A stretch of 64,000 nt of DNA from Sphingobacterium athyrii (GCF_003071065.1 NZ_QCXX01000001.1:988971-1052970); one strand, 5' to 3'; shown: positions 1 to 9,694, counted from the stretch's first letter. The notes: generated by a model from the sequence alone, not told the origin. A program made the numbers and translations.

Positions 1-991
1 CCTTGCTTACCCCGTTTTTGTCTACATCAATAACCATGAATTGCGCCACAGAATTATCTATCCCACCTTTATTTGGTGCGTTTGTGGATATAATCGCTAC
101 TCCATTCCTGCTACCAAAACTGTAGTTGTTGTGCCAGTGACCATACAGATAAGCTTTTAGGTTATACTGTCTTAAATCGATGGAATCGGTTTTCCCTTTC
201 ATGACAAAATCCTTTCCTACAATCAGGTCATGATTGATAAAAACAAGTGGTTTATCTTTCGCCTTCAGGGCCAAGTCCTTTTTGAGCCAGGCGATTACCT
301 GATCCTGGTTGTAGCTCGGGGCATAGTCACCACCGGGCATCGGGGTAACGACAAAATGTGCCGGTCCGGCCTCAAATGAATAATACACCGGGCCAAATAA
401 ATCTTCAAATAGCTTCTCGCCGTATTCACCTTTAACAAGATCGTGGTTTCCTACCGTATAATAAGTCGGTACCCCCATTAGTTCGCTATTGACCTGCCGT
501 GCATGAAATTGCATACCCGGCTCATAGCAGATATCGCCCGTGTGCATAATCAGCGCAGCCTGCTGTTGCTGCGAAAATTTACGGATATTGTCTATCCATT
601 CGCCATATAGCGGTGTTTCGGTATCCGTAATCTGGATAAATCGAAGCTTATCCCCTTGCTGTTTTTCGTCCGCGATTACGCCAAAATCATAACGTTCCAA
701 TTTGGGATCAATCTTTATATAATGGGTTCCGCTCGCTTGATATCCAGCCGGAATGCGTACAAAAAGAAATTTAGCTTTTTCATTCTTTTTTAGGCTGAAG
801 CTTCCATCGGCGGCAGTCGGTAAAACATCGTATCCATCGGATATGACCACACCCGGCATTCCTTTTTCATTGCGATCCATCTTTTTGTTCTTATCAAGAT
901 CCAAAAAGACATGTCCCTGATATTGCGCATACATCGCGTTGCTGCACAAAAGCAAGAGTGGAAGTATAATCTTTTGTATCGGTCGTCTCAT
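1..991 (-). CDS. Secreted calcineurin-like metallophosphoesterase (C-terminus cut by window edge)
   Basis: About 330 codons are visible from the ATG at 991 and the frame leaves the window without a stop. A signal peptide covers residues 1-23. Residues 24-85 form the small beta-sandwich seen at the N-terminus of Bacteroidota secreted phosphoesterases. The metallophosphoesterase core follows: TGD at 151-153, GNHD at 181-184, INHD around 252-255 and GHWH at 284-287, all expected metal ligands. The first metal motif reads TDTE near 122-125 rather than the usual DxH, a variation I believe occurs in this secreted branch. It probably hydrolyses phosphate esters in the periplasm. It lies 111 nt after the SusD gene on the same strand, so it is likely the enzyme partner of that import system. 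Substrate unknown. Confidence 0.85.
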   Translation of the reverse strand, partial: MRRPIQKIILPLLLLCSNAMYAQYQGHVFLDLDKNKKMDRNEKGMPGVVISDGYDVLPTAADGSFSLKKNEKAKFLFVRIPAGYQASGTHYIKIDPKLERYDFGVIADEKQQGDKLRFIQITDTETPLYGEWIDNIRKFSQQQQAALIMHTGDICYEPGMQFHARQVNSELMGVPTYYTVGNHDLVKGEYGEKLFEDLFGPVYYSFEAGPAHFVVTPMPGGDYAPSYNQDQVIAWLKKDLALKAKDKPLVFINHDLIVGKDFVMKGKTDSIDLRQYNLKAYLYGHWHNNYSFGSRNGVAIISTNAPNKGGIDNSVAQFMVIDVDKNGVSK

Positions 992-1102
992 GTCAAAATA
1001 TTATCTATTCAAAATTCATTAGTTATAATAAAAGGAAAGATAGGATCTTTTCCACCAATTGAATTCACCTATCTTTACCTTTATCAAAAAAACACCACTC
1101 AG

Positions 1103-2929
1103 TTACCAAAAATTTGTCTGCACCAATTTACTGCCATCCAGCACCATTTGGCTATTGGCCACCGGATAGTAGTAATATTTAGGTTTTTCAAATGTCTTCT
1201 TTTTATCTCTTGCCACCGTAAACATAATATGGCCGCTGTTTCCATTTTCAAGATAGATGGTCGTATTGTTACCATTGGCATCCTTTAAATAATAGAGGGA
1301 AATATTCTTCTTTTCCTCTTCTGTCAGGTCTTTGATCGGATCGGTATCTTTTGCAGATTCAAGTATCGCGATATCTATTTTACCATCTCCCGTTACATCC
1401 ATCGGGCCTAATGCCTTCACATACATCCCTTGTTGTTGATTGGCGAGGCGATCGCCCACTTCCCAACGGAAGACATCACGGTATCGCTGACCTTCACAAG
1501 CCAGTTCGACACGTCTTTCCCTGCGGATCTCGAGAATAAGCCCAACATTGCCACCCTTCACATTTGGATAGTAGGTTTGCAATACGGGATCAATATTGGC
1601 ATTAGCTTCGCCCAGCTGCATGGCCGGCATGCCCACACGTGCACGCAACAGATTGATTGATTTGTCAAGATCTGCCTGGCTCGTGAGTATCCCCAGCTCC
1701 GCTTTGGCTTCTGCAAAAATGAGTAAGATTTCGGCATAACGAAACACAAAAGCATCTGTGTAGGCCGATTCCCAAGCGATCATTTCTGTTATTTCAGGAT
1801 AAAACTTGATCTGATTGTAACCACCCAATGTCGGTTTCAGGCGATGTGGAGTTGGAGCATTGATTGGCTGAAATCCGGGTTTCATAAAGGTTTGCTCAAA
1901 GCGCGGATCGCGGTTAACGAATACTTGGTCAATATTCTTTGTTTTATAACCTGCTTGTTCAGTAAAACGTTTTCCATCTTTCATCAGATAACTTTCCATC
2001 AGCGTTTGGCTCAGCGCCCATTCATAGTCCAATACCGTATGCGCATTACGCATTCTTCTAAGATCTTTATCGTAATCAATAAATAGGATCGTTTCAGGAT
2101 TTGCCTGTAGATTGAGGCTGATAAATAGATCCCGATAGGCACGGTTGACACCGCCGGTGGTACTGATCGAAAATTTGGCCGATTTCATAATTTCTTCGGC
2201 AGCAGAAACAGCCCGCTGTAAAAAAGTATTTGCCGATCCACTCAGGTTCAAATACGTGTGATATTTACGGAACGTCCCCTCTTGCAAGGCGAACTGCGCC
2301 AATTGAGCCAGGGCTGCCCACTTGGTGACTGTCGATTTGTGACCGTCGGACCTGATATTGGCAACCGCAAATTCAAGATCCGCCATAATGGAATCCACCA
2401 CAAGCGTTCGGCTATCCTGCTTCTTGTTCAATAAATCAAGATCCGAGGTGCCCATCGTCATACTGTACCAGGGCACATCACTATACTGGTTGACCTTATC
2501 AATATAGAAACGAGCACGGAAGAACCGGGCGATACCGAGATAATGGTTTACCTCGGTGGCAGAGGCTCCCTTCACTCGGCCCGCATTTTCAAGAAAGAAA
2601 TTAATATTTCGTAGGGCAGACCAGCTCCACACGGCTGCATTCTGGGGGCTTATCCCGCCACGCATGATCTCATCAATTGTGCTACCTGAATTGTGATGGG
2701 CCAGATTATCTGTTCCCAGATCTGCTATCGGCGCACTCAAACTGCCGTAAAAACCATCTGTATATGTTTTTAGATCGGTTACATTGCTAAAAAAAACTTC
2801 GGGTGTAACCGATGTGGTGGGATACCGTTCCATGAAATCATCGTTACAGCTCATGATCAGGAACAAGGCCCCTACCAGCGCTCCGATCTTGATTAGTTGT
2901 CTTTTTATATTTTGCATAATAATAGTCAT
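1103..2929 (-). CDS. SusD/RagB-family nutrient-binding outer-membrane lipoprotein
   Basis: A 608-residue lipoprotein with lipobox LIMSC (Cys28) and the C-terminal RagB/SusD region (RYAEILLIFAEAKAELG, then RERRVELACEGQRYRDVFRW). SusD proteins sit on the cell surface as the lid of a SusC channel and bind the ligand. The stop of the upstream susC-like gene is 1 nt before this ATG, so the two are translationally coupled. A second ATG at 2917 gives a shorter signal sequence and is equally possible. Length fits the family. The ligand cannot be read from sequence; the phosphoesterase downstream hints at a phosphorylated substrate (inference). Confidence 0.93.
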   Translation of the reverse strand: MTIIMQNIKRQLIKIGALVGALFLIMSCNDDFMERYPTTSVTPEVFFSNVTDLKTYTDGFYGSLSAPIADLGTDNLAHHNSGSTIDEIMRGGISPQNAAVWSWSALRNINFFLENAGRVKGASATEVNHYLGIARFFRARFYIDKVNQYSDVPWYSMTMGTSDLDLLNKKQDSRTLVVDSIMADLEFAVANIRSDGHKSTVTKWAALAQLAQFALQEGTFRKYHTYLNLSGSANTFLQRAVSAAEEIMKSAKFSISTTGGVNRAYRDLFISLNLQANPETILFIDYDKDLRRMRNAHTVLDYEWALSQTLMESYLMKDGKRFTEQAGYKTKNIDQVFVNRDPRFEQTFMKPGFQPINAPTPHRLKPTLGGYNQIKFYPEITEMIAWESAYTDAFVFRYAEILLIFAEAKAELGILTSQADLDKSINLLRARVGMPAMQLGEANANIDPVLQTYYPNVKGGNVGLILEIRRERRVELACEGQRYRDVFRWEVGDRLANQQQGMYVKALGPMDVTGDGKIDIAILESAKDTDPIKDLTEEEKKNISLYYLKDANGNNTTIYLENGNSGHIMFTVARDKKKTFEKPKYYYYPVANSQMVLDGSKLVQTNFW

Positions 2930-2930
2930 T

Positions 2931-5900
2931 TTAGAAATTAAAGTTTAAGCCAAACGAGTAAGTCCGCTGAAAAGGATAAGCCGTCCGGTCGCCGACAATT
3001 TCAGGGTCTAGATAATCCATCAGTTTGGTAAACTCAAAAAGGTTTTCACCGCTGACAAACAGACGCAATCGGTCTATTCCCCATCTATCTGTGATCAATT
3101 TCGGAAGGGTGTAACCCAGGGTCACATTCTTCACTCTTAAATAGCCTGCATTCTGCAAATATTTGGTCTGTGTGGCAGCCAGTTCGATACCGCTCTGCTC
3201 AGCTACATAGGACTTGGGTCTTGGCAAATAGGCATTTGGATTCTCGGGTGTCCAATGGTCCAGGTTAAACTTGGTCAGACTCGCCCAGGGCTGCGCATAA
3301 ATACCCCAAAAATAATGGTCGCCACCCGGAGGATAATAGTTTCTTTTTCCGACACCTTGCAAGAAAACACGCAGATCAATACCATTCCAGCTTGAATTCA
3401 AATCAACACCGTAGCTGTAACGTTGTCTCGAATTACCAATTACCTTGTAGTCTCCATGGTTGGCTAAGGTCCAATCACCCCGGTTTATTTCGCCATCACC
3501 GTTGATATCGGCAAATTTAAGGTCGCCAGGTTCCAATCCCCTTGTACCAGGGTAAGAGGTCACATTATTTTGATTGGCATGCGCCTTGATCTCTTCCTGC
3601 GATTGGAAGAATCCTAAGGTCGTCAGTCCCCACATTTCACCCAATTCCTGACCAACATAATAATCACTTAAGTTATTTATCGGATTATTGTATTTCGTAA
3701 TATAGGCTCTGCTATCTGCGAGATTGATCCTTGCCGAGACTGTGAACGGTTTGCTGGCCACCATAAATTCTTTGTTGTAACCAAGAGTCAATTCCCAACC
3801 ATTGGTTTTTAGGTTTGCCGCATTTTCAAATGGTACACCTGTACCCAGCACGACCGGCAATACCCGGCCTGCTGTCAACATATCTTTTGTATCGCGACGA
3901 TAGATATCAAATGAGCCGAAAAGCTGATTTTTAAATAAGCCGATATCCACCCCAAAATTAGCCTGCGTAATGGTCTCCCAGGTCAGGGTCGACGACACTA
4001 GACCCGGACTGCCCACAATGGGTACAACCTTGCCATCCAAGATAGCACCACTGCCCTTGGACATCTCGGCAATGTAAGGGTAATAATTGTCCCTTAAATC
4101 CTGGTTAGCCAATGAACCGTACGATCCCCGCAGTTTAAAATTAGATACCGTTTCCTTCAGCGGCTGAAAGAAGTTTTCCTGCGAAACTACCCAGGCAGCG
4201 GATACCGAAGGGTTGAATGCGAATCTGTCTTTTTTAGGGAACCGCGAAGAACCATCGTAGCGGAGATTAGACTCGAGGATATACCGGTCTTTATACGTGT
4301 AGTTCAATCTGGCAAAAGCCCCCCTTACCGACCAGGCATAATCCGAAGCCCCGACAGAAGGCGTTTGACCCGTCGCTAAACCGATCGTGGGTAGTGAATT
4401 GGAAATCAGCTGATCCCGGGATGCTGAGAAAGACTCATAAATCCGCTCTTCCTGGTTGAAACCCAGCATGACCGAAAAATAATGGTCATTGAGCGTACGT
4501 TGATATTGCGAGTAGATGTTGTATACATTATAGCGCGTTTCGGCGCTTCCATTGGAAGCATAACTGTTAAAGTTTTGCTTGTTCATCACATTTGGCCCTG
4601 TGCTATAAGCAAGCGGCACCTGAAAGAAATGCGATTTGCCTGAAACCCTTCTAAAAGTTGCGTCTCCGTTCAAGGTCCATACATTTTTGATGAAATCGAT
4701 CTTTGCGCCAAAGCTAGTCTGAAAATCATTATTTCGGCTAATACTACGCCCCCCTTCGGCTACCGCACCGATCATGTTTACCCCGGCTTCGGTATAGGTA
4801 CCGTCCGGATTATAAACGGTATTTAATGAAGGCTGACGGTTGACATTATGCCAATAGAGATAGCCCTGATCAATTGCTGAAGGCTGATCATATTTATCGT
4901 TGGTAAAGGTCGTATTATTGGACAAGGTAAACCAGTCCGTGATTTTATAATCACCTTTTACCCTGAAATTATAACGATCATAGGTATCGGGGCTAATGCG
5001 CAGCATACCATTTTGTCTATAATATTCACCCGAGAGATAAAACGAAGAACGTTCATTTTTCTGTGCGATGCTGATGTTGTTGGTATAGGAAGGCTGTATA
5101 TCTTTATACACTTCCTTAAACCAATCCGTAGACCCGAGATAGAGATAAGCATTTTTATTTTGCGGATCGACAATCACACGCGGCAAGGACGGATCTTCGC
5201 TCAGCTGTTTACCATATTCGAGCATTTTCTCATCATAAAGGCTATACCAGGGCGCGGACATGATATTTCTGTATTTCATGACCTGATAAGGGTCGTCTTC
5301 TATTTCCACCGACCGTGTAATTGCCTTGGCGCCAAAAATGGAGTTGGCTGTCACCTTGATATCCTTTGTTGTACCCGATTTGGTGGTCACCAATACCACC
5401 CCAAAAGCAGCGCGGCTACCATAGATCGCTGCCGATGCGGCATCTTTTAACACCGTCACACTGGCGATGTCCATCGGATTCATGCGATTGAGTTCATCGT
5501 TTGTGGCCGGCACCCCGTCGATCACGATCAAAGGTCCACCTCCCGATAGCGAGGTGTAACCACGCACGTTGATTCCAGGCGAACTATTAGCTCTTCCCGA
5601 TGTCGGTGTAATGTTCAGATTGGCCATGGCGCCCTGCAAGGCCGTCCCCACATTGGTAATGGGTCTACTTTCCAGAAACTTTTCGCCGATCTGATCGACA
5701 GCTCCCGAAAGATTGATCTTTTTCTGCGTACCGTAGCCAACCACAATAACCTCATCCAGATGAGACTCGGCAGTTTCCAGCAGTACATCCGCCCTGTTCT
5801 TGTCCGAGACATTGACTTCGGCATCTTTATAGCCCATAAAACGAAATAGGAGGATTGCCTTCTCCGGAACACGAATATTGTACCGACCGTCCCTGTCTGT

Positions 5901-6374
5901 ACTTGTTGATATTCCGGGTACCCCTAATACGGTCACGCTTACTCCCGTCATGGGTCCCGAAGCATCCCTGACCATACCTGAGATCTCACGGTCCGTTTGC
6001 TTCTTTTCTTTAATGACAATGGTACTTCCCATGATATCGAAGATCAGATTGCGTCCGCGCAATGTTTTTGCCAGCGCGGCCCTCACATCGGATCCGGCCA
6101 CGGAAATATCCACACGCGAAGCATTTTCAAATAATCTTTCGTCGTAAAATAGACGTAATCTGGTTTGATTGGAAATCTCTTTAAGAACAGTTTCAATCCT
6201 AGCATTTTTCAAGGATAGATTTACTTGTTGCGCATATCCTGATGCTCTAGCACCAATCGTAAATGCCAGCAGCAGTACACAAATCAACTTCATAGTCACT
6301 ATGACTTTAATGCTTAGGGTATAAGAATGACTTCTCCGGTCCCCCTGTGCTATTAATGGAGAAAAAAATTTCAT
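2931..6374 (-). CDS. SusC/RagA-family TonB-dependent receptor with STN signalling domain
   Basis: 1147 residues. Order of parts: long N-terminal leader with a hydrophobic stretch at about 28-46 ending in YAQ; STN (secretin/TonB N-terminal) domain at about 50-124; carboxypeptidase-D-like beta-sandwich at about 131-200; linker with TonB-box-like DEVIVVGYGTQKK; plug with the SusC signature (LKDAASAAIYGSRA then VLVTTKSG); beta-barrel ending in aromatic FNF. The STN domain is the part that contacts a FecR anti-sigma factor, and the sigma and FecR genes lie directly upstream on the same strand. It should import a ligand handed over by the SusD partner and signal to the sigma factor. Met28 is an alternative start; the extended leader is common in Sphingobacteriaceae SusC proteins. 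Confidence 0.95.
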   Translation of the reverse strand: MKFFSPLIAQGDRRSHSYTLSIKVIVTMKLICVLLLAFTIGARASGYAQQVNLSLKNARIETVLKEISNQTRLRLFYDERLFENASRVDISVAGSDVRAALAKTLRGRNLIFDIMGSTIVIKEKKQTDREISGMVRDASGPMTGVSVTVLGVPGISTSTDRDGRYNIRVPEKAILLFRFMGYKDAEVNVSDKNRADVLLETAESHLDEVIVVGYGTQKKINLSGAVDQIGEKFLESRPITNVGTALQGAMANLNITPTSGRANSSPGINVRGYTSLSGGGPLIVIDGVPATNDELNRMNPMDIASVTVLKDAASAAIYGSRAAFGVVLVTTKSGTTKDIKVTANSIFGAKAITRSVEIEDDPYQVMKYRNIMSAPWYSLYDEKMLEYGKQLSEDPSLPRVIVDPQNKNAYLYLGSTDWFKEVYKDIQPSYTNNISIAQKNERSSFYLSGEYYRQNGMLRISPDTYDRYNFRVKGDYKITDWFTLSNNTTFTNDKYDQPSAIDQGYLYWHNVNRQPSLNTVYNPDGTYTEAGVNMIGAVAEGGRSISRNNDFQTSFGAKIDFIKNVWTLNGDATFRRVSGKSHFFQVPLAYSTGPNVMNKQNFNSYASNGSAETRYNVYNIYSQYQRTLNDHYFSVMLGFNQEERIYESFSASRDQLISNSLPTIGLATGQTPSVGASDYAWSVRGAFARLNYTYKDRYILESNLRYDGSSRFPKKDRFAFNPSVSAAWVVSQENFFQPLKETVSNFKLRGSYGSLANQDLRDNYYPYIAEMSKGSGAILDGKVVPIVGSPGLVSSTLTWETITQANFGVDIGLFKNQLFGSFDIYRRDTKDMLTAGRVLPVVLGTGVPFENAANLKTNGWELTLGYNKEFMVASKPFTVSARINLADSRAYITKYNNPINNLSDYYVGQELGEMWGLTTLGFFQSQEEIKAHANQNNVTSYPGTRGLEPGDLKFADINGDGEINRGDWTLANHGDYKVIGNSRQRYSYGVDLNSSWNGIDLRVFLQGVGKRNYYPPGGDHYFWGIYAQPWASLTKFNLDHWTPENPNAYLPRPKSYVAEQSGIELAATQTKYLQNAGYLRVKNVTLGYTLPKLITDRWGIDRLRLFVSGENLFEFTKLMDYLDPEIVGDRTAYPFQRTYSFGLNFNF

Positions 6375-6442
6375 AACTTTGAATTGTTAAGGGTTTAAAA
6401 ATCTATAGAATTCGCACTTCAATAAATTTGGCTCTTTACAAC

Positions 6443-6464
6443 AGGGGATGCGTCAACATCCCCT
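6443..6464. other. Inverted repeat (hairpin) between fecR-like and susC-like genes
   Basis: AGGGGATG and CATCCCCT form an 8-bp stem with a 6-nt loop. The pyrimidine-rich T tract lies on the plus-strand side (to 6470), so as an intrinsic terminator it would stop antisense transcripts. On the minus strand, where both genes are read, no U tract follows; there it could be an mRNA processing or stability element between fecR and susC. Function not determined. Confidence 0.45.
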
Positions 6465-6546
6465 TTTCTTTTGTATTGGACCTTTTGGCTAAGTTGTCTG
6501 CTTATATCATATTTTATAAATTTTAATTGGTAAAAAATTAACTGTA

Positions 6547-7647
6547 TTAACGAATGACGATATGCCGTCCGTCGATCTCAAACTTTCTGTTGGTCCCGAA
6601 GGCCAGAATTCGCAATACCTCAGAGAGCCTTGACTCCCTACTGAGCGTCCCATTAAACCGACTGTTAAGGGGTATATCCCCCACATTGACAAATTCCACA
6701 TTATACCAGCGCGAAACCTGGTCAATAATCTCAGCAAAGCTACTGCCATCAAGTACAAACTCACCGCGTTGCCAAGCCGTATTCTTTTGGATGTCTGCCG
6801 GCTGTACCTGTATTTTATTCGCACTGATGATCGCTTCATTTCCGGGAGAAAGATAAGCCTCGCGCCCTTGGTTCATAATTTTAACCTTGCCTTCCACCAA
6901 TGAGGTGTTGATTTCCTTGTGATAGGCATTGACATTAAAGCTGGTCCCGAGTACTTCGATAACGGAGTTTTCGACCTCAATGCGAAAAGGTCTGCTGGTA
7001 TCTTTGGCCACTTGAAAAAAGGCCTCACCGACCAGCTTCACCCTGCGTTCATCACCGACAAATTGATCCGGGTATTCTAATTTAGAGGCAGCATTCAGCC
7101 AGACTGTGGTTCCATCGCTCAGCAGGACACTATAGGTTCCGGCAGCTGGAACCTCCAATGTGAGGTTTCCTTTAAATTCGCTGGGTTTTACATTTTCGGA
7201 AAGTGTTTCCCTTCCCAATAACTGAGTTTGTCCCTGTTCATTGGACAACTTAGCAAAGCGTTCCCCCGGAAGAATATCGTTTTTAAACATGCCGGAGGTG
7301 TCCGGTGTGATTGCAGCGAGCTGTGGAACAGAGCTTGTCTGTTTTTGATGTAGTAATAAAAACGTGGTCGTTAATGCCAAAAGAACAGAGGCAGCTATGG
7401 CCACCCGTTTCCAGGTAAAGACATTCTTTTTGGGTTTTACCTGATTTATCTCGCCTTCAAATTTGTGCATCAGCACATTTTTTGAACGCTCCAAGGCCGC
7501 CTCTTTTTCGATGATCGGAAGTGCTGGCTCTTCATCAAATGAAAAGAACCATTCAGTTACCATCCGTTCTTCATCTGGATTACATTCCCCCTTGAGATAT
7601 TTTTTCAGTAATTTTTGAGCCTGCTCTCTTTGATTATCTTCTGTCAT
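6547..7647 (-). CDS. FecR-family anti-sigma factor
   Basis: 366 residues. The N-terminal cytoplasmic part (about 1-75) binds the sigma factor. One membrane helix is at about 78-98 (RVAIAASVLLALTTTFLLL). The periplasmic FecR domain covers about 155-260 (YSVLLSDGTTVWLNAASKLEYP, then GEAFFQVAKD and VLGTSFNVNAY), and a DUF4974-type domain at about 290-366 ends in RHIVIR. It should hold the adjacent ECF sigma factor inactive until the STN domain of the SusC receptor signals transport. It lies 51 nt after the sigma gene and 172 nt before susC, all on the same strand. Confidence 0.93.
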   Translation of the reverse strand: MTEDNQREQAQKLLKKYLKGECNPDEERMVTEWFFSFDEEPALPIIEKEAALERSKNVLMHKFEGEINQVKPKKNVFTWKRVAIAASVLLALTTTFLLLHQKQTSSVPQLAAITPDTSGMFKNDILPGERFAKLSNEQGQTQLLGRETLSENVKPSEFKGNLTLEVPAAGTYSVLLSDGTTVWLNAASKLEYPDQFVGDERRVKLVGEAFFQVAKDTSRPFRIEVENSVIEVLGTSFNVNAYHKEINTSLVEGKVKIMNQGREAYLSPGNEAIISANKIQVQPADIQKNTAWQRGEFVLDGSSFAEIIDQVSRWYNVEFVNVGDIPLNSRFNGTLSRESRLSEVLRILAFGTNRKFEIDGRHIVIR

Positions 7648-7698
7648 ATATTTATATAACCCCAGATAAACTGTAGAAGTACCGAAAAAAAATGATTT

Positions 7699-8244
7699 TT
7701 ATTTTGCTTTCAGCTTTAAACGACTTAAAGCCAGGGAGATATTATTTTTGACAGTCTGTTCGGATATGGATAAACGGAAAGCGATCTCCTTAATGCTCAA
7801 GCCTTCCATCCGGCTGAGATTGAATGCTGATTGCATGGTCATAGGCATTTTGGCGATTTCATGATCCAGCATAAAGGATAACTCCTGAACCAGTAGTTTC
7901 TCATCGCTGCTACTGGCACCGACGGGTTCTTCTTCTAATGGAAGCACAAGCCGTTCGAAATGCTTGATCCGCTTCTGATCTTGGATCATCCAGTCGATTA
8001 CCTCATATTTGGCTGCTTTGAAAAGATAGGGGTAGATTGAATCCTCAATTTCAATTTTATGGCGCCGGTTCCACAAAGAGGCAAAAACGTCCTGAAGAAT
8101 ATCTTCCGCATCCGTAATTGAGCCGATCCGTTTTAGGATAAAGCTTAGTAATGTATTGCCATAGCGATCAAACAACACCGAAAATGCTTGTGTATTGTCA
8201 ACTTTTACAATATCAAACAGTTCCTTATCAGACAATTCTTTCAT
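7699..8244 (-). CDS. ECF-type RNA polymerase sigma-70 factor
   Basis: 181 residues from the ATG at 8244 (MKELSDKELF). Region 2 is visible as FSVLFDRYGNTLLSFILKRIGSITDAEDILQDVFASLWNRR, and region 4 as LSRMEGLSIKEIAFRLSISEQTVKNNISLALSRLK. The frame is open up to 8295, but a TAACTTTG -7 element at 8293-8300 would put the transcript start near 8286, downstream of the 8295 ATG, which favours 8244. Head of the sigma-FecR-SusC-SusD-phosphoesterase run; expected to activate the susC promoter. Confidence 0.93.
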   Translation of the reverse strand: MKELSDKELFDIVKVDNTQAFSVLFDRYGNTLLSFILKRIGSITDAEDILQDVFASLWNRRHKIEIEDSIYPYLFKAAKYEVIDWMIQDQKRIKHFERLVLPLEEEPVGASSSDEKLLVQELSFMLDHEIAKMPMTMQSAFNLSRMEGLSIKEIAFRLSISEQTVKNNISLALSRLKLKAK

Positions 8245-8292
8245 GACGCATTGATTATATGTACGCGATATCGGATTTCCAGAGGATTTATG

Positions 8293-8323
8293 CAAAGTTA
8301 TAATTGTGATGTTAATATAACAT
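8293..8323 (-). promoter_or_regulatory. Promoter -7 element and palindrome upstream of the ECF sigma gene
   Basis: On the minus strand TAACTTTG (8293-8300) matches the Bacteroidota -7 consensus TAnnTTTG. No good TTTG -33 element is seen. Just upstream, at 8309-8323, is a perfect palindrome ATGTTA-ATA-TAACAT, which covers the -33 region and could be an operator. Confidence 0.5.
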
Positions 8324-8728
8324 TAAATTGTACATCGTGCAAGATCAAGTTAAAATCTATTTTTCCACAGGATAAGGCTTCTGACAAAATCTTCAAGCTG
8401 CATAGTATTGGATCTAAATGTGTAGTCATATCAGTTGTTAAAGCCCAACTTTGGGATTATAGATCAATAAACGGATCCTCGTATTCAATAAAAAAGGCCG
8501 GAACAATTGCTGCTCCGGCCTCAAAAAAAACCTTTAACCCTATGTTTACCTATTCATCTTTCTAAAAATATCCACTAATGAACAAGGCTGGCGAAAAGCA
8601 GTCCCCACCCCATTCGTTCATTTTCTGAAAGAAAAGCTGGGCGGACAGAAATTTGTATTTAAAATCCGCTAAGACGCGTTCAAAATGCCTGCGCCGAAAA
8701 TATATTTCCATTGTGCCTGCACAGTGAA
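8324..8728. other. Non-coding stretch with no gene seen
   Basis: Apart from the terminator at 8490-8520 I find no gene in this stretch. An open frame on the plus strand (8188-8565) has no family features and overlaps the sigma gene and the terminator hairpin, so I regard it as chance. Confidence 0.6.
8490..8520 (-). terminator. Intrinsic terminator, minus strand
   Basis: Stem GGCCGGA/TCCGGCC (8496-8502 with 8514-8520), followed on the minus strand by a run of six T. It lies about 210 nt beyond the response-regulator gene and would end that transcript before the sigma-gene promoter. Confidence 0.8.
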
Positions 8729-9100
8729 TCAACCGGTTCCCGACATCAAAACTTGATTGACGACCGACAATAATTCATGTATCTCAAAAGGCTTGGGTAG
8801 AAAGTCGTTAGCTCCAGCATTGAGGGCAATATCCCGACCATTATATGAAGCTGAAATACAGAGGATAAAAAGGCCGTTGAATTCTTTATGCATACGAATC
8901 TGCCTAATAAGATCCCCACCATTTGTTCCTGGCATATGTAAATCACAGATAAACATATCAGGTTTTTCGTTTATTATCATGTCCAAGACGAGCGAACTGT
9001 TGCTTTCGCTTATGACGGTGGCATCAGTCATGCTCAATATCAGCTCCAAAGCCTCCAAAATTACGAGGTTATCGTCACATAAAAAGATCTTTTTGCTCAT
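8729..9100 (-). CDS. Single-domain response regulator (CheY-like receiver)
   Basis: 123 residues from the ATG at 9100 (MSKKIFLCDDN); an upstream ATG at 9130 is less likely. The whole protein is one receiver domain: acidic pair DD at 9-10, phospho-acceptor Asp in FICDLHMPG near 53, Ser/Thr position in CISAS, and the conserved Lys in LPKPF near 104. No output domain, so it acts by protein contact or phosphotransfer. It is 120 nt from a LuxR-type DNA-binding gene on the same strand, a plausible partner. No histidine kinase is nearby. Confidence 0.88.
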   Translation of the reverse strand: MSKKIFLCDDNLVILEALELILSMTDATVISESNSSLVLDMIINEKPDMFICDLHMPGTNGGDLIRQIRMHKEFNGLFILCISASYNGRDIALNAGANDFLPKPFEIHELLSVVNQVLMSGTG

Positions 9101-9220
9101 TGTCTTAAAATCTATCGTAAAAACTACCACACATTGTTCTCTTTTTGTGTTATCATGTGCAAAAAAATGCTTGACTGGATCCCCTCTCTACTTTTGTACA
9201 ATATTCCCAATCAATAATCT

Positions 9221-9577
9221 TTATTCCTGCCTGGTCTCTTCTGGACTTAGGTCCTGTTCAACCAGTGGGTTTCGCTGAATCTGGTCACGCATCCAATTGT
9301 TAAAATCTACATCCGATGCGATCTTCAGCTTTTTACGCAATCTATTTTTGCGTACCTGTACAGCCCGTACCGTGACAAAAGTATATTGAGCAATATTTTT
9401 GGTCGAAAAATTAAGAAAGGTCATAGCGCAAAATTCTAATTCGCTACTACGGATTTTAGGATTAATTTTCTTTAATGAGGCAACAAAATCGGGGTAGATT
9501 TCACTGAACAAAGCCAAAAATTCAGCACTATTATTCTTCGCCAAAGCAATGAGATCATTAAAGTTATTCCTTTCCAT
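9221..9577 (-). CDS. Stand-alone LuxR/GerE-type helix-turn-helix regulator
   Basis: 118 residues. Residues about 25-95 match the C-terminal DNA-binding part of Bacteroidota TPR-LuxR regulators: INPKIRSSELEFCAMTFLNF, then STKNIAQYTFVTVRAVQVRK and NRLRKKL. The usual long TPR/membrane sensor in front is absent; only about 20 residues precede this block, so the protein is nearly all DNA-binding domain. The adjacent receiver protein could supply the input. A good promoter (9695-9724) and phased repeats (9877-9895) lie upstream. It is a candidate regulator of the fimbrillin-like loci to its right (inference from proximity). Confidence 0.8.
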   Translation of the reverse strand: MERNNFNDLIALAKNNSAEFLALFSEIYPDFVASLKKINPKIRSSELEFCAMTFLNFSTKNIAQYTFVTVRAVQVRKNRLRKKLKIASDVDFNNWMRDQIQRNPLVEQDLSPEETRQE

Positions 9578-9694
9578 TATATATTGTTTTTCGGTAAATT
9601 TTCATTTCTTATTTCCATCCGCTGACAAATCCCTTTCATCAATAGCTGACAATTAAGCTCGACAGAGTTCAAATGATCCCTGCCGAGTTAATCC

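Noticed and set aside
911..1288. Plus-strand open frame across the phosphoesterase start and the SusD end
   Set aside because: Opposite strand of two well-supported genes; composition does not look like protein.
8188..8565. 125-codon open frame on the plus strand over the sigma gene start and the intergenic region
   Set aside because: Antisense to a clear sigma gene, no family features, and it runs through a terminator hairpin.
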